A stretch of 64,000 nt of DNA from positions 1-64,000 of the forward strand of contig DATKOP010000004.1 in assembly GCA_035524595.1 (NCBI GenBank). The letters run 5' to 3'. The stretch is from CAIKZZ01 sp035524595 (GTDB taxonomy: Bacteria > Pseudomonadota > Gammaproteobacteria > Steroidobacterales > Steroidobacteraceae). Made by a program: the position numbers and the translations under genes. The notes below the pieces were generated by a model. That model was not told the origin of the DNA and searched no databases. It was given only the letters and a program-made list of their open reading frames with translations. Below are positions 9,727-19,136 of the stretch, one piece after another. The stretch's first letter is position 1. Each line of letters begins with the position of its first letter.

Positions 9727-11046
9727 TTGAGCGAGACCATCGAGCCGCTGCGCGGCATGAACGACGTGCTGCCGGACGAGGCGCGCTGGTGGCAGCGCCT
9801 CGAGTCGGCCGCGCGCAGCGTGTTCGCGCAGTACGGCTACCACGAGATCCGCGTGCCGCTCTTGGAGCGCACGCAGCTGTTCAAGCGCGCGATCGGCGAG
9901 TACACGGACATCGTCGAGAAGGAGATGTTCACCTTCGAGGACCGCGACGGCATGAGCCTCGCGCTGCGCCCGGAGGGCACCGCCGGCATCGTGCGCGCGG
10001 CGATCTCGAACGGCCTGCTGCACAACCAGCGCCACCGGCTGTACACCTTCGGGCCGATGTTCCGCGGCGAGCGCCCGCAGAAGGGCCGCTACCGGCAGTT
10101 CCACCAGATCGACGCCGAGGCCTTCGGCTACGAGGGGCCGGACATCGACGCCGAGCTGATCCTGATCTCGGCGCGGCTGTGGCGGCTGCTCGGCATCAGC
10201 CGCGTCCGGCTCGAGATCAACTCGCTCGGCACCGCCGAGGCGCGCGCCGCCTACCGCGAGGTGCTGCGCGGCTACTTCACGGCCCACGAGGCCGAGCTCG
10301 ACGCCGACAGCCGCCGCCGGCTCGGCGGCAACCCGCTCAGGATCCTCGACAGCAAGAACCCGGCGCTGGCCGCGCTGATCGCCGGCGCGCCGCTCCTGAC
10401 CGACCACCTGGATGTCGGCTCGCGCGCGCACTTCGAGGGGCTGTGCGCGCGGCTCGACGCCGCCGGCATCGGCTACAGCGTCAACCCGCGCCTGGTGCGC
10501 GGCCTCGACTACTACAGCCGCACGGTGTTCGAGTGGGTCACCGACGCGCTCGGCTCGCAGAACGCGGTCTGCTCCGGCGGCCGCTACGACGGCCTGGTGC
10601 CGCAGCTCGGCGGCACGCCGACCCCGGCGATCGGCTGGGCGCTCGGCATGGAGCGGGTCGTGATGCTGATGCAGGAACTCGGCAGCGCGGCGCCTGCCGA
10701 AGTACCGCAGGTCTACTTCGTGCTCGCCGGGGCCGCGGCGGCCGCGCGCGGGCTCAGGCTCGCCGAGGCGGTGCGCGACGCGCTGCCGGGGCTCAGGGTC
10801 GAGACCGACCTTGGCGGCGGCAGCTTCAAGGCGCAGTTCAAGCGCGCCGACAAGAGCGGCGCCGCGGTCGCGGTCGTGCTCGGCGAGGACGAGCTCGCCC
10901 GCGGCGTCGCCGCGGTCAAGCCGCTGCGCGGCGGCGGCGCGCAGCAGGAGTGTGCTTTCGGGGTGCTGCCGGAGTGCCTTGCGCGGCTGGTCGCCGCGGC
11001 GCCGGTGGACGATGGCGGGGCGGAGCGGCAAGATCCGGGCCGCTGA
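9727..11046 (+). CDS. hisS: Histidyl-tRNA synthetase
   Basis: A 439-residue class II aminoacyl-tRNA synthetase. It starts with SETIEPLRGMNDVLPDE, and motif 2 shows as HRLYTFGPMFRGERPQKGRY (~residue 105). The His-specific signatures are LVRGLDYYSRTVFEW (~260) and GGRYDGLVPQLGG. The C-terminal anticodon-binding domain is present. TTG 9727 is chosen because it places the start directly before the conserved N-terminus, with a GAGGAAC Shine-Dalgarno about 10 bp upstream (9713-9719). The frame extends further upstream only as the rodZ shadow. Confidence 0.96.
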   Translation: MSETIEPLRGMNDVLPDEARWWQRLESAARSVFAQYGYHEIRVPLLERTQLFKRAIGEYTDIVEKEMFTFEDRDGMSLALRPEGTAGIVRAAISNGLLHNQRHRLYTFGPMFRGERPQKGRYRQFHQIDAEAFGYEGPDIDAELILISARLWRLLGISRVRLEINSLGTAEARAAYREVLRGYFTAHEAELDADSRRRLGGNPLRILDSKNPALAALIAGAPLLTDHLDVGSRAHFEGLCARLDAAGIGYSVNPRLVRGLDYYSRTVFEWVTDALGSQNAVCSGGRYDGLVPQLGGTPTPAIGWALGMERVVMLMQELGSAAPAEVPQVYFVLAGAAAAARGLRLAEAVRDALPGLRVETDLGGGSFKAQFKRADKSGAAVAVVLGEDELARGVAAVKPLRGGGAQQECAFGVLPECLARLVAAAPVDDGGAERQDPGR

Positions 11047-11073
11047 ACGACGACCTACAGGCGGGAGAAGTTC

Positions 11074-11733
11074 GTGGAAGAGTATCTGTCGGAACGGCAG
11101 CAGATCGACTGGCTGCGCGCCACGCTGCGGGAGAACGCGCCGTGGGCGCTCGCGAGCGTGCTGATCACGGTCGGCCTGTTCGTCGGCTACCAGCAGTGGA
11201 AGGCCTGGGGCCTGCGCCAGGCGGACGCGGCCGACCAGAAGTACGAGGCGACCCTGAATGCGCTCGCGCGCGGCGACGCCGACGGCGCCGGCCGGATCGT
11301 CAAGGAGCTGCGCGAGTCCTACGCGCGCACGCCGTACGCCGACCTCGCGGCGCTGGCGCTGGCGCGCTTCCACGTCGAGGGCGGCAGGCTCGGCGACGCG
11401 GCGGCGCTGCTCGAGGCGGTGCTCAAGCAGACCCGCGACGCCGAGCTCGCGACCGTCGTGCGCCTGCGCCTCGCGCGCGTGCAGCGCGCCGACGGCAAGA
11501 CCGACGCCGCGCTCGCGACGCTCGCCGGCGCGCCGGCCGGCAGCGCCTCGCCGGCCTACGCCGACGTGCGCGGCGACCTCCTGCTCGACAAGGGCGACAA
11601 GGCCGGCGCGCTCGCCGCCTGGCGCGAGGCGCTGGCCGCGAAGTCCGCGGGCGTGAACCGCGAGCTCATCGAGCTCAAGATCGCGGCGCTCGAGCCCGCG
11701 GCGGCGCCGGCCGGCGCCGGCCAGAAGCCGTGA
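11074..11733 (+). CDS. YfgM-like TPR membrane protein
   Basis: A 219-residue single-pass membrane protein starting at GTG 11074. It has a short cytoplasmic start (EEYLSERQQIDWLRATLREN), a membrane helix near residues 25-45 (WALASVLITVGLFVGYQQW), then TPR-like helices in the periplasm. YfgM works beside SecYEG/PpiD as a periplasmic chaperone. The position between hisS and bamB is exactly that of yfgM in E. coli. Its stop overlaps the bamB ATG by one base. Confidence 0.87.
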   Translation: MEEYLSERQQIDWLRATLRENAPWALASVLITVGLFVGYQQWKAWGLRQADAADQKYEATLNALARGDADGAGRIVKELRESYARTPYADLAALALARFHVEGGRLGDAAALLEAVLKQTRDAELATVVRLRLARVQRADGKTDAALATLAGAPAGSASPAYADVRGDLLLDKGDKAGALAAWREALAAKSAGVNRELIELKIAALEPAAAPAGAGQKP

Positions 11734-12890
11734 TGCGCACGCCCTGCCTGCGTACGGGCGCGGTCGTGGCCGCGCTCGCGGTGCTGCTGGTCGCCTGCGA
11801 CTCCGACAAGGACATCGAGCCGCCGGCCGCGCTGGTGGCGATCGACGCCAAGCTCGCCGTCGAGCGCGTCTGGAGCGCGAGCCTCGGCGGCAAGGACCAG
11901 TCGCTCAGGCTCGGGCTCGCGCCCGCGGTCGAGGACGGCAAGGTGTACGCCGCCGGCGGCACCGGCACGGTCGGCGCCTTCGACGCCGCCTCCGGCCGCA
12001 CGCTGTGGCGCAAGGACACCAAGCTCGCGCTGGCCGGCGGGCCGGCGGTCGGCAGCGGCCTCGTGGTCGTGGGCTCGAGCGACGGCCAGCTGCTGGCGCT
12101 CGAGGCCGCGAGCGGAGCGCAGCGCTGGCTCGTGCGCCTGTCGGGCGAGGTGCTGGCGGCGCCGGTGATCGCGCCGCAGGCGGTCGTGGTGCGCACCGTC
12201 GACGGCCGCGTGCGCGGCCTCGCGCTCGACACCGGCAAGGAGCTGTGGAGCAACGAGCAACAGATGCCGCGGCTGACGTTGCGCGGCATCTCGCGCCCGG
12301 CGCTGGCCGGCGACACCGTGGTCTGCGCCTTCGACAACGGCAAGGTCGCCGCCTACGGCGTCAGCAACGGCGACGTGCTGTGGGACACGGCCGTCAGCCC
12401 GCCGCGCGGCAAGACCGAGCTCGAGCGCCTGGTCGACATCGACGGCGAGATCGCGGTCTCGGGGCACGACGTGTTCGTCGCCGGCTTCCAGGGGCGCGTC
12501 GCGATGATCGCGCTCGACTCGGGCCAGGTCTGGTGGTCGCGCGAGGCCTCGAGCTATCGCGGCATCGCGCTCGCCGGCGAGACGATCTACATGACCAGCG
12601 CCGACAGCATCGTCAGCGCGATGCGCCGCCGCGACGGCACGCCGAACTGGCAGCAGGACCGGCTCGCGCGCCGCGGGCTGACGGCGCCGGCGGTCGACGG
12701 CGATGCGCTCGTGGTCGCCGACTTCGAGGGCTACGTGCACTGGCTCGACCAGGCGAGCGGCGCGCTGATCGGCCGGATCTCGGCCGGCGGCACGCGCTTC
12801 ACCAACGCGCCGGTCGCGGCCGGCGGCTTCGTGTACCTCGAGAACGATTCCGGCGAGCTGTACGCGCTGCGCGCCCAGCCGCGGAAATGA
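11733..12890 (+). CDS. bamB: Outer membrane assembly lipoprotein BamB
   Basis: A 385-residue outer-membrane lipoprotein of the BAM complex. A lipoprotein signal ends in the lipobox LLVAC (~residues 20-24). It is followed by an eight-bladed PQQ-type propeller with recurring motifs such as GTVGAFDAASGRTLWRKDT and VRGLALDTGKELWS. ATG 11733 overlaps the yfgM stop, and der follows 16 bp later, as in the classical yfgM-bamB-der operon. Confidence 0.94.
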   Translation: MRTPCLRTGAVVAALAVLLVACDSDKDIEPPAALVAIDAKLAVERVWSASLGGKDQSLRLGLAPAVEDGKVYAAGGTGTVGAFDAASGRTLWRKDTKLALAGGPAVGSGLVVVGSSDGQLLALEAASGAQRWLVRLSGEVLAAPVIAPQAVVVRTVDGRVRGLALDTGKELWSNEQQMPRLTLRGISRPALAGDTVVCAFDNGKVAAYGVSNGDVLWDTAVSPPRGKTELERLVDIDGEIAVSGHDVFVAGFQGRVAMIALDSGQVWWSREASSYRGIALAGETIYMTSADSIVSAMRRRDGTPNWQQDRLARRGLTAPAVDGDALVVADFEGYVHWLDQASGALIGRISAGGTRFTNAPVAAGGFVYLENDSGELYALRAQPRK

Positions 12891-12906
12891 ACCCGCGGCG
12901 GGGCGC

Positions 12907-14295
12907 ATGCTGCCGGTCATCGCCATCGTCGGGCGCCCCAACGTCGGCAAGTCGACGCTGTTCAACGTGCTCACCGGCACGCGCGACGCGCTGGTCGCGG
13001 ACCTGCCGGGACTGACCCGCGACCGGCAGTACGGCTACGGCCGCCGCGGCGGGCGCTACATCGTGGTCGACACCGGCGGCCTCGTGGTCGCCCCGTCCGG
13101 CGTCGAGACGCTGATGGCGGCGCAGACCGAGCGCGCGGTGGCCGAGGCCGACCGCGTGCTGTTCGTGGTCGACGCCCGCGCGGGGCCGACCCCCGAGGAC
13201 GCCTTCGTCGCCGGCCGGCTCAGGCGCAGCGGCAAGCCGGTGATCGTCGCCGCCAACAAGGCCGAGGGCCAGGACGCCGACATCGCCGCCGGCGAGTTCC
13301 AGGCCTTCGGCCTCGGCCAGCCGGTCGCGATCTCGGCGGCGCACGGCGAGGGCCTGGACGCGCTGGTCGGGCAGATGCTGGCGGGGCTCGCGGTCGCCGC
13401 GGAGGAGCCGGCGGAGCTCGATCCCGACGCGATCCGGATCGCCGTGGTCGGGCGGCCGAACGTCGGCAAGTCGACGCTGATCAACCGGCTGATCGGCGAG
13501 GAGCGCCTGGTCGCCTACGACGAGCCGGGCACCACGCGCGACAGCGTGCACGTGCCCTTCGAGCGCGACGGCCACCGCTACGTGCTGATCGACACCGCCG
13601 GGGTTCGGCGCCGCGCGCGCGTCGAGGACGCGGTCGAGAAGTTCAGCGTCATCAAGGCGCTGCAGGCGATCGACGACGCGCACGTCGTGATCGGCGTGCT
13701 CGACGCGCACGAGACGGTCGCCGAGCAGGACGCCACCTTGCTCGGCCACGTCGCCGAGCGCGGCCGCGCGCTGATCCTCGCGGTCAACAAGTGGGACCAC
13801 ATCCCGCCGGAGCAGCGCGACCACATCAAGAACCAGCTGGCCCTCAAGGTGCCGTTCCTGGACTTCGCGCCGCAGCACTTCATCTCGGCGCTGCACGGTA
13901 CCGGGGTCGGCGACCTCCTGGGCGCGGCGCGGCGCGCCGCGCGCGCGGCGCTCAGGGAGCTGCCGACGCCCGAGCTCACGCGCGTGCTCGAGAAGGCGCT
14001 CGAGGCGCACCAGCCGCCCTTGGTGCGCGGCCGGCGCATCAAGCTGCGCTACGCGCACCAGGGCGGGCGCAACCCGCCGCTGATCGTCGTCCACGGCAAC
14101 CAGGTCGCGCACGTGCCCGAGGCCTACCGGCGCTACCTCGTCAACACCTACCGCGAGGCGTTCCGCCTGCACGGCACGCCGGTCAAGGTCGAGTTCCGCT
14201 CCGACACGAACCCCTACGCCGGCCGGCGCAACGAGCTCAGCGAGCGGCAGAAGCAGAAGCGCCGCCGCCTGATCAAGCACAAGAAGCGCCGCTGA
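12907..14295 (+). CDS. der: Ribosome assembly GTPase Der (EngA)
   Basis: A 462-residue GTPase needed for 50S maturation. It has two tandem G domains, each with a P-loop GRPNVGKST (at ~residues 8 and 180), and a basic KH-like C-terminal domain ending QKQKRRRLIKHKKRR. G4 motifs (NKAE, NKWD) are visible. Full length, with canonical position after bamB. It converges with xseA, only 7 bp away. Confidence 0.97.
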   Translation: MLPVIAIVGRPNVGKSTLFNVLTGTRDALVADLPGLTRDRQYGYGRRGGRYIVVDTGGLVVAPSGVETLMAAQTERAVAEADRVLFVVDARAGPTPEDAFVAGRLRRSGKPVIVAANKAEGQDADIAAGEFQAFGLGQPVAISAAHGEGLDALVGQMLAGLAVAAEEPAELDPDAIRIAVVGRPNVGKSTLINRLIGEERLVAYDEPGTTRDSVHVPFERDGHRYVLIDTAGVRRRARVEDAVEKFSVIKALQAIDDAHVVIGVLDAHETVAEQDATLLGHVAERGRALILAVNKWDHIPPEQRDHIKNQLALKVPFLDFAPQHFISALHGTGVGDLLGAARRAARAALRELPTPELTRVLEKALEAHQPPLVRGRRIKLRYAHQGGRNPPLIVVHGNQVAHVPEAYRRYLVNTYREAFRLHGTPVKVEFRSDTNPYAGRRNELSERQKQKRRRLIKHKKRR

Positions 14296-14302
14296 GCGGC
14301 GC

Positions 14303-15523
14303 TCAGGGCTCGATCGCGGTCACCGTCGCGGCGATGCTGCCGGCGGCGGTGCGCGCCCGCAGCGCATCGCCGGGCGCGACGTCGGCCGCGGCGCGCACCA
14401 CGCCGCCGTCGGCGCGCGTGACGATTGCGTAGCCGCGCTCGAGCGTCGCGAGCGGGCTGACCGCGTGCAGCGTGCGGGCCGCGGCCGCGAGCCGCGCGCC
14501 GGCCGCGGCGAGCTCGCGCCTAAGCGCCCGGCCGAGCCTGGCCTCGAGTTCGTCGAGGCGCTGCGCCCGGGCCGCGAGGCGCGTGCGCGGGTGGGTGAGC
14601 TCGAGCCGCCCGGCGAGCCAGGCGAGCCGCTCGCGGGCGCGGCCGCCGACGCGCCGCCAGGCGCGCGCGAGCCGCTCTTCCGAGGCCAGCAGCGCGCGAC
14701 GCCACTCGGCCCGGTCCGGCACGACGAGCTCCGCGGCGCCGGACGGGGTCGGTGCGCGCACGTCGGCGGCGAAGTCGGCGATCGTGAAGTCCACCTCGTG
14801 GCCGACGCCGCTGACCACCGGGACCGTGGCGGCGCGGATGGCGCGCGCCACCGGCTCCTCGTTGAAGGCCCACAGGTCCTCGAGCGAGCCGCCGCCGCGG
14901 GCGAGGATCAGCACGTCGGCGTCGCGGCGCTCGGAGGCGAGCCGGATCGCGGCGGCGATCGCCTGGGCGGCGCCGGCGCCCTGCACCGGCACCGGGTAGA
15001 TCAGCACCGGCACCGCCGGGAAGCGGCGCTCGAGCACGTGCAGGATGTCGCGGATTGCGGCGCCGGTGGGCGAGGTGACGACGCCGATGCGCCGCGGCAG
15101 CCGCGGCAGCGCGCGCTTCAGGGCCGCGTCGAACAGTCCCTCGGCCGCGAGCCTAGCCTTGAGCTCCTCGAAGCGGCGCCTGAGCGCGCCTTCGCCCGCC
15201 TCCTCGAGGTGCTCGGCGATCAGCTGGTACTCGCCGCGCGCCTCGTAGAGGCTGACGCGCGCGCGCAGCAGCACGTGCATTCCGTCCCGGGGCGCGAGCC
15301 GGACCCGGGCGTTCGCGTTCCTGAACATCGCGCAGCGCACCTGCGCCTCGGCGTCCTTGAGCGTGAAGTACCAGTGGCCGGAGGAGGGGCGGGCGAAGTT
15401 GGAGAGCTCGCCCTCGATCCAGCACGCCGGCAGCCCCGCCTCGAGCAGCAGCCGCGCCTCGCGGTTGAGGCGCGAGACGCTGTACACCTCGCGGCGCGGC
15501 GCAGGCTCGACGGGGTGCGGCAT
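14303..15523 (-). CDS. xseA: Exodeoxyribonuclease VII large subunit
   Basis: The 406-residue large subunit of the single-strand-specific exonuclease. The N-terminal OB-fold (WIEGELSNFARPSSGHWYF) is followed by the catalytic region with IGVVTSPTGAAIRDILHVL and DVLILARGGGSLEDLWAFNE. A helical region and C-terminal segment (ERGYAIVTRADGG) follow. It is slightly shorter than the E. coli protein (~456). It is divergent from guaB and shares a 160-bp control region; the small subunit xseB is not in the window. Confidence 0.95.
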   Translation of the reverse strand: MPHPVEPAPRREVYSVSRLNREARLLLEAGLPACWIEGELSNFARPSSGHWYFTLKDAEAQVRCAMFRNANARVRLAPRDGMHVLLRARVSLYEARGEYQLIAEHLEEAGEGALRRRFEELKARLAAEGLFDAALKRALPRLPRRIGVVTSPTGAAIRDILHVLERRFPAVPVLIYPVPVQGAGAAQAIAAAIRLASERRDADVLILARGGGSLEDLWAFNEEPVARAIRAATVPVVSGVGHEVDFTIADFAADVRAPTPSGAAELVVPDRAEWRRALLASEERLARAWRRVGGRARERLAWLAGRLELTHPRTRLAARAQRLDELEARLGRALRRELAAAGARLAAAARTLHAVSPLATLERGYAIVTRADGGVVRAAADVAPGDALRARTAAGSIAATVTAIEP

Positions 15524-15571
15524 GGGCCCGATCTTAACGTCTGGGCCGCGGGCGAAGGGGCGCGTTCACTG

Positions 15572-15600
15572 TTTACGGAGACGCCGACTGCGGGTAAACT
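15572..15600 (+). promoter_or_regulatory. Sigma-70-type promoter for guaB
   Basis: TTTACG (15572-15577) and TAAACT (15595-15600) are spaced by 17 bp, about 84 bp before guaB. This leaves room for an untranslated leader, but no recognised riboswitch was seen in it. Confidence 0.5.
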
Positions 15601-15683
15601 GCCCGGCTTTACCCAGGCTCCCCGGCGGAGCCAGTGCGCGCCGCATCGGCCCCGCCGCAGTCAGTCGCGGCAGAGGAACGCCC

Positions 15684-17153
15684 ATGCGTATCGACGAAGA
15701 AGCGCTCACCTTCGACGACGTGCTCCTCGTCCCGGCGTACTCGGACGTACTGCCGCGCGACGTCGACCTGTCGACGCGCCTGACGCGCCACATCCGCTTG
15801 AACCTCCCGACCGTGTCGGCGGCCATGGACACGGTCACCGAGGCGCGGCTCGCGATCACGCTGGCGCAGGAGGGCGGCATCGGCATCATCCACAAGAACA
15901 TGACCGCAGCCGCGCAGGCGCGCGAGGTGCTGCGCGTCAAGAAGTACGAGAGCGGCGTGATCTCGGACCCGATCACGGTCACGCCCGACAAGACGATCCG
16001 CGAGGTCATCGACCTGACCCGCGCCAAGGGCATCTCGGGCGTGCCGGTCGTGACCACCGACCTCGAGGTGGTCGGCATCGTGACCCACCGCGACCTGCGC
16101 TTCGAGCAGCGCTACGACGCGCCGGTGACGACCGTGATGACGCCGAAGGAGCGCCTGATCACGGTGCGCGAGAACGCGCCGAAGGACGAGGTGCTGCTGC
16201 TGCTGCACAAGCACCGCATCGAGAAGGTGCTGGTGGTCGACGCCGGCGGGCGCCTGAAGGGCATGATCACCGTCAAGGACTTCCAGAAGGCGACCGAGTT
16301 CCCGCGCGCCTGCAAGGACGCGAGCGGGCGTCTCCGGGCCGGCGCCGCGGTCGGCACCAGCCCCGACACGCTCGACCGGGTCGCGCAGCTGCGCGAGGCG
16401 GGCGTCGACGTGGTCGTGGTCGACACCTCGCACGGCCACTCGAAGGGCGTGCTCGAGATGGTGGCGCAGATCAAGAAGGTGCACGCCGACCTCGACGTGA
16501 TCGGCGGCAACATCGTCACCGCCGAGGCGGCGCGCGCGCTGGTCGACGCCGGCGCCGACGGCGTCAAGGTCGGCATCGGCCCGGGCTCGATCTGCACCAC
16601 CCGCATCGTCGCCGGCGTCGGCGTGCCGCAGATCAGCGCGGTCGCCAACGTCTCGCGCGCGCTGGCCGCGAGCGGCGTGCCGCTGATCGCCGACGGCGGC
16701 ATCCGCTTCTCCGGCGACATCGCCAAGGCGCTCGCCGCCGGCGCGCACTGCGTGATGATCGGCGGGCTGTTCGCCGGCACCGAGGAGTCGCCCGGCGAGG
16801 TCGAGCTGTACCAGGGCGCGTCCTACAAGTCCTACCGCGGCATGGGCTCGCTCGGCGCGATGGCGCAGCGCCACGGCTCGGCCGACCGCTACTTCCAGGA
16901 CACCACCACCGAGCTCGAGAAGCTGGTCCCCGAGGGCATCGAGGGCCGCGTGCCCTACAAGGGCAGCGTGGTCGCGATCCTGCACCAGCTGACCGGCGGG
17001 CTGCGCGCGGCGATGGGCTACACCGGCAGCAACAGCATCGAGGAGCTCCGCCAGAAGCCGCGCTTCGTGCGCATCACGAATGCGGGCGTGCGCGAGAGCC
17101 ACGTGCACGACGTCACGATCACCAAGGAAGCCCCGAACTACCGGGTCAGCTGA
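15684..17153 (+). CDS. guaB: IMP dehydrogenase
   Basis: A 489-residue NAD-dependent enzyme converting IMP to XMP, the rate-limiting step of GMP synthesis. The TIM barrel is interrupted by a CBS pair (~residues 95-205, e.g. VPVVTTDLEVVGIVTHRDLR). The catalytic cysteine lies in GIGPGSICTTRIVAGVGVPQ (~305), with the RYFQ/GMGSLGAM segments after it. ATG 15684 follows a GAGGAA Shine-Dalgarno. guaA follows after 3 bp. Confidence 0.97.
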   Translation: MRIDEEALTFDDVLLVPAYSDVLPRDVDLSTRLTRHIRLNLPTVSAAMDTVTEARLAITLAQEGGIGIIHKNMTAAAQAREVLRVKKYESGVISDPITVTPDKTIREVIDLTRAKGISGVPVVTTDLEVVGIVTHRDLRFEQRYDAPVTTVMTPKERLITVRENAPKDEVLLLLHKHRIEKVLVVDAGGRLKGMITVKDFQKATEFPRACKDASGRLRAGAAVGTSPDTLDRVAQLREAGVDVVVVDTSHGHSKGVLEMVAQIKKVHADLDVIGGNIVTAEAARALVDAGADGVKVGIGPGSICTTRIVAGVGVPQISAVANVSRALAASGVPLIADGGIRFSGDIAKALAAGAHCVMIGGLFAGTEESPGEVELYQGASYKSYRGMGSLGAMAQRHGSADRYFQDTTTELEKLVPEGIEGRVPYKGSVVAILHQLTGGLRAAMGYTGSNSIEELRQKPRFVRITNAGVRESHVHDVTITKEAPNYRVS

Positions 17154-17156
17154 GCC

Positions 17157-18758
17157 GTGAACGCCAAAGCCGCGCCCGCCGATCCGCGTGACATCCACGC
17201 CCACCGCATCCTGATCCTCGACTTCGGCGCGCAGTACACGCAGCTGATCGCGCGCCGCGTGCGCGAGCTCGGCGTGTACTGCGAGATCCACCCCTGGGAC
17301 CTCAGCGACGCCGCGGTCGAGGCCTTCGGCGCGCGCGGCGTGATCCTGTCGGGCGGCCCGGAGTCGGTGACCGAGTCGGCGGCGCCGCGCGCGCCGGACG
17401 CGGTGTTCCGGCTCGGGGTGCCGGTGCTCGGCATCTGCTACGGCATGCAGACGATGGCCGCGCAGCTCGGCGGCCGGGTGCTCGCCTCCGCGCACCGCGA
17501 GTTCGGCTACGCCGAAGTCGAGGCGAGCGCCGACTCGGTGCTGTTCGGCGGCATCGCCGACCGGCCGGGGCCCGCGGGCGCCGGCGTGCTCGACGTCTGG
17601 ATGAGCCACGGCGACCGCGTCGAGGCGCTGCCGCCGGGATTTCGGGCGGTGGCGCGCTCGCACAACGCGCCGCTCGCCGCGATGGAGGACCCGTCGCGCC
17701 GCTACTACGCGGTGCAGTTCCACCCGGAGGTGACGCACACGCGCCAGGGCGTGAAGCTGCTCGAGCGCTTCGTGCGCGAGCTGTGCGGCTGCGACGCGTT
17801 GTGGGACGCCGGCCACATCGCCCGCGACCTGATCGACCGGGTCCGCGACCAGGTCGGCTCCGAGCGCGTGCTGCTCGGGCTGTCGGGCGGCGTCGACTCG
17901 TCGGTGGTCGCGGCCCTGCTGCACCGGGCGATCGGCAAGCAGCTGACCTGCGTGTTCGTCGACCACGGCCTGTTGCGGCTCGGCGAGGGCGACCAGGTGA
18001 TGGCGACCTTCGCGGCGCACATGGGCGTCGAGGTGATCCGCGTCGACGCGAGCGAGCGCTTCCTCGCCGCGCTCGCCGGCGTCGAGGACCCGGAGGCGAA
18101 GCGCAAGATCATCGGCCGGATGTTCATCGAGGTGTTCGACGCCGAGGCCGGCAGGCTGGCCGGCATCAGGTGGCTGGCGCAGGGCACGATCTACCCCGAC
18201 GTCATCGAGTCGGCGGGCGCCAAGACCGGCAAGGCGCACGTCATCAAGTCGCACCACAACGTCGGCGGCCTGCCGGAGAAGATGCACCTGAAGCTGCTCG
18301 AGCCGCTCAGGGAGCTGTTCAAGGACGAGGTGCGCCGCCTCGGCCTCGAGCTCGGGCTGCCGCGCGAGATGGTGTTCCGCCACCCGTTCCCGGGTCCCGG
18401 GCTCGGCGTGCGGATCCTCGGCCCGGTGACGCGCGAGGCCGCCGAACTGCTGCGGCGGGCGGATGCGATCTTCATCGACGAGCTGCGCAAGCACGACCTC
18501 TACGACCAGGTCAGCCAGGCGTTCGCCGTGTTCCTGCCGGTGAAGTCCGTGGCCGTGATGGGCGACGGCCGCAAGTACGACTGGGTGATCGCGCTGCGCG
18601 CGGTCGAGACGGTCGACTTCATGACCGCGCACTGGGCGCGGCTGCCGTACGAGTTCCTCGGCCACGTCTCGCTGCGCATCGTCAACGAGGTGGCCGGCGT
18701 CTCGCGCGTCGTCTACGACGTCTCCGGCAAGCCCCCGGCCACGATCGAGTGGGAGTGA
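17157..18758 (+). CDS. guaA: GMP synthase (glutamine-hydrolysing)
   Basis: A 533-residue enzyme converting XMP to GMP with glutamine. The class I amidotransferase domain has the nucleophile in GICYGMQTMAAQLGG (~residue 95). The ATP-pyrophosphatase domain carries the P-loop LGLSGGVDSSVVAALLHRA, and a dimerisation domain ends in PPATIEWE. It begins at GTG 17157, three bases after the guaB stop, so the pair is one operon. Confidence 0.97.
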   Translation: MNAKAAPADPRDIHAHRILILDFGAQYTQLIARRVRELGVYCEIHPWDLSDAAVEAFGARGVILSGGPESVTESAAPRAPDAVFRLGVPVLGICYGMQTMAAQLGGRVLASAHREFGYAEVEASADSVLFGGIADRPGPAGAGVLDVWMSHGDRVEALPPGFRAVARSHNAPLAAMEDPSRRYYAVQFHPEVTHTRQGVKLLERFVRELCGCDALWDAGHIARDLIDRVRDQVGSERVLLGLSGGVDSSVVAALLHRAIGKQLTCVFVDHGLLRLGEGDQVMATFAAHMGVEVIRVDASERFLAALAGVEDPEAKRKIIGRMFIEVFDAEAGRLAGIRWLAQGTIYPDVIESAGAKTGKAHVIKSHHNVGGLPEKMHLKLLEPLRELFKDEVRRLGLELGLPREMVFRHPFPGPGLGVRILGPVTREAAELLRRADAIFIDELRKHDLYDQVSQAFAVFLPVKSVAVMGDGRKYDWVIALRAVETVDFMTAHWARLPYEFLGHVSLRIVNEVAGVSRVVYDVSGKPPATIEWE

Positions 18759-19136
18759 CCAGGGCGCTGCCATCGGCTGACAGGGTCGGTGGAGCGCGTT
18801 GGACCCGAGACCGGGGCGAAGGTGGCGGGTAGGCCTGTCTGCCACCAGCGACCTGCAACGAAATCCGTCCCAGCCGTTCAGGAGCGGACGCGCCGAACGT
18901 CGCCTCCGGGGCCGGCCCGAAGACCCGGCAGTTCTGGACAGGGTCGCCGGTGGCGAACGTCCGCTGCCGGTCGCTGCGCGCTGCGTTCGCCATCACTGCG
19001 ACGCGAAGCGCCGGCCGTTGCCTGCGTGACGGGGCCAGTCGACGCCGGCAAGCCGCCCGGTCGCCCCAACGACGCCCCCGCATCCACTGCCTCGGCGTCC
19101 GGCGGCCGCCGCATCCTCGCGGCAACCGCCTCGACT
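18759..19136. other. Gene-free stretch between guaA and the AHSA1 gene
   Basis: 378 bp with no supportable gene. Short open frames on both strands lack Shine-Dalgarno sites and recognisable motifs. No terminator with a T-run was found after guaA. This is where the conserved gua block ends and accessory DNA begins. Confidence 0.5.

Noticed and set aside
15609..18845. 1078-codon open frame on the minus strand opposite guaB-guaA
   Set aside because: It is antisense to two certain genes, has repetitive Arg/Ala/His/Asp composition and no domain; an effect of GC-rich third positions.
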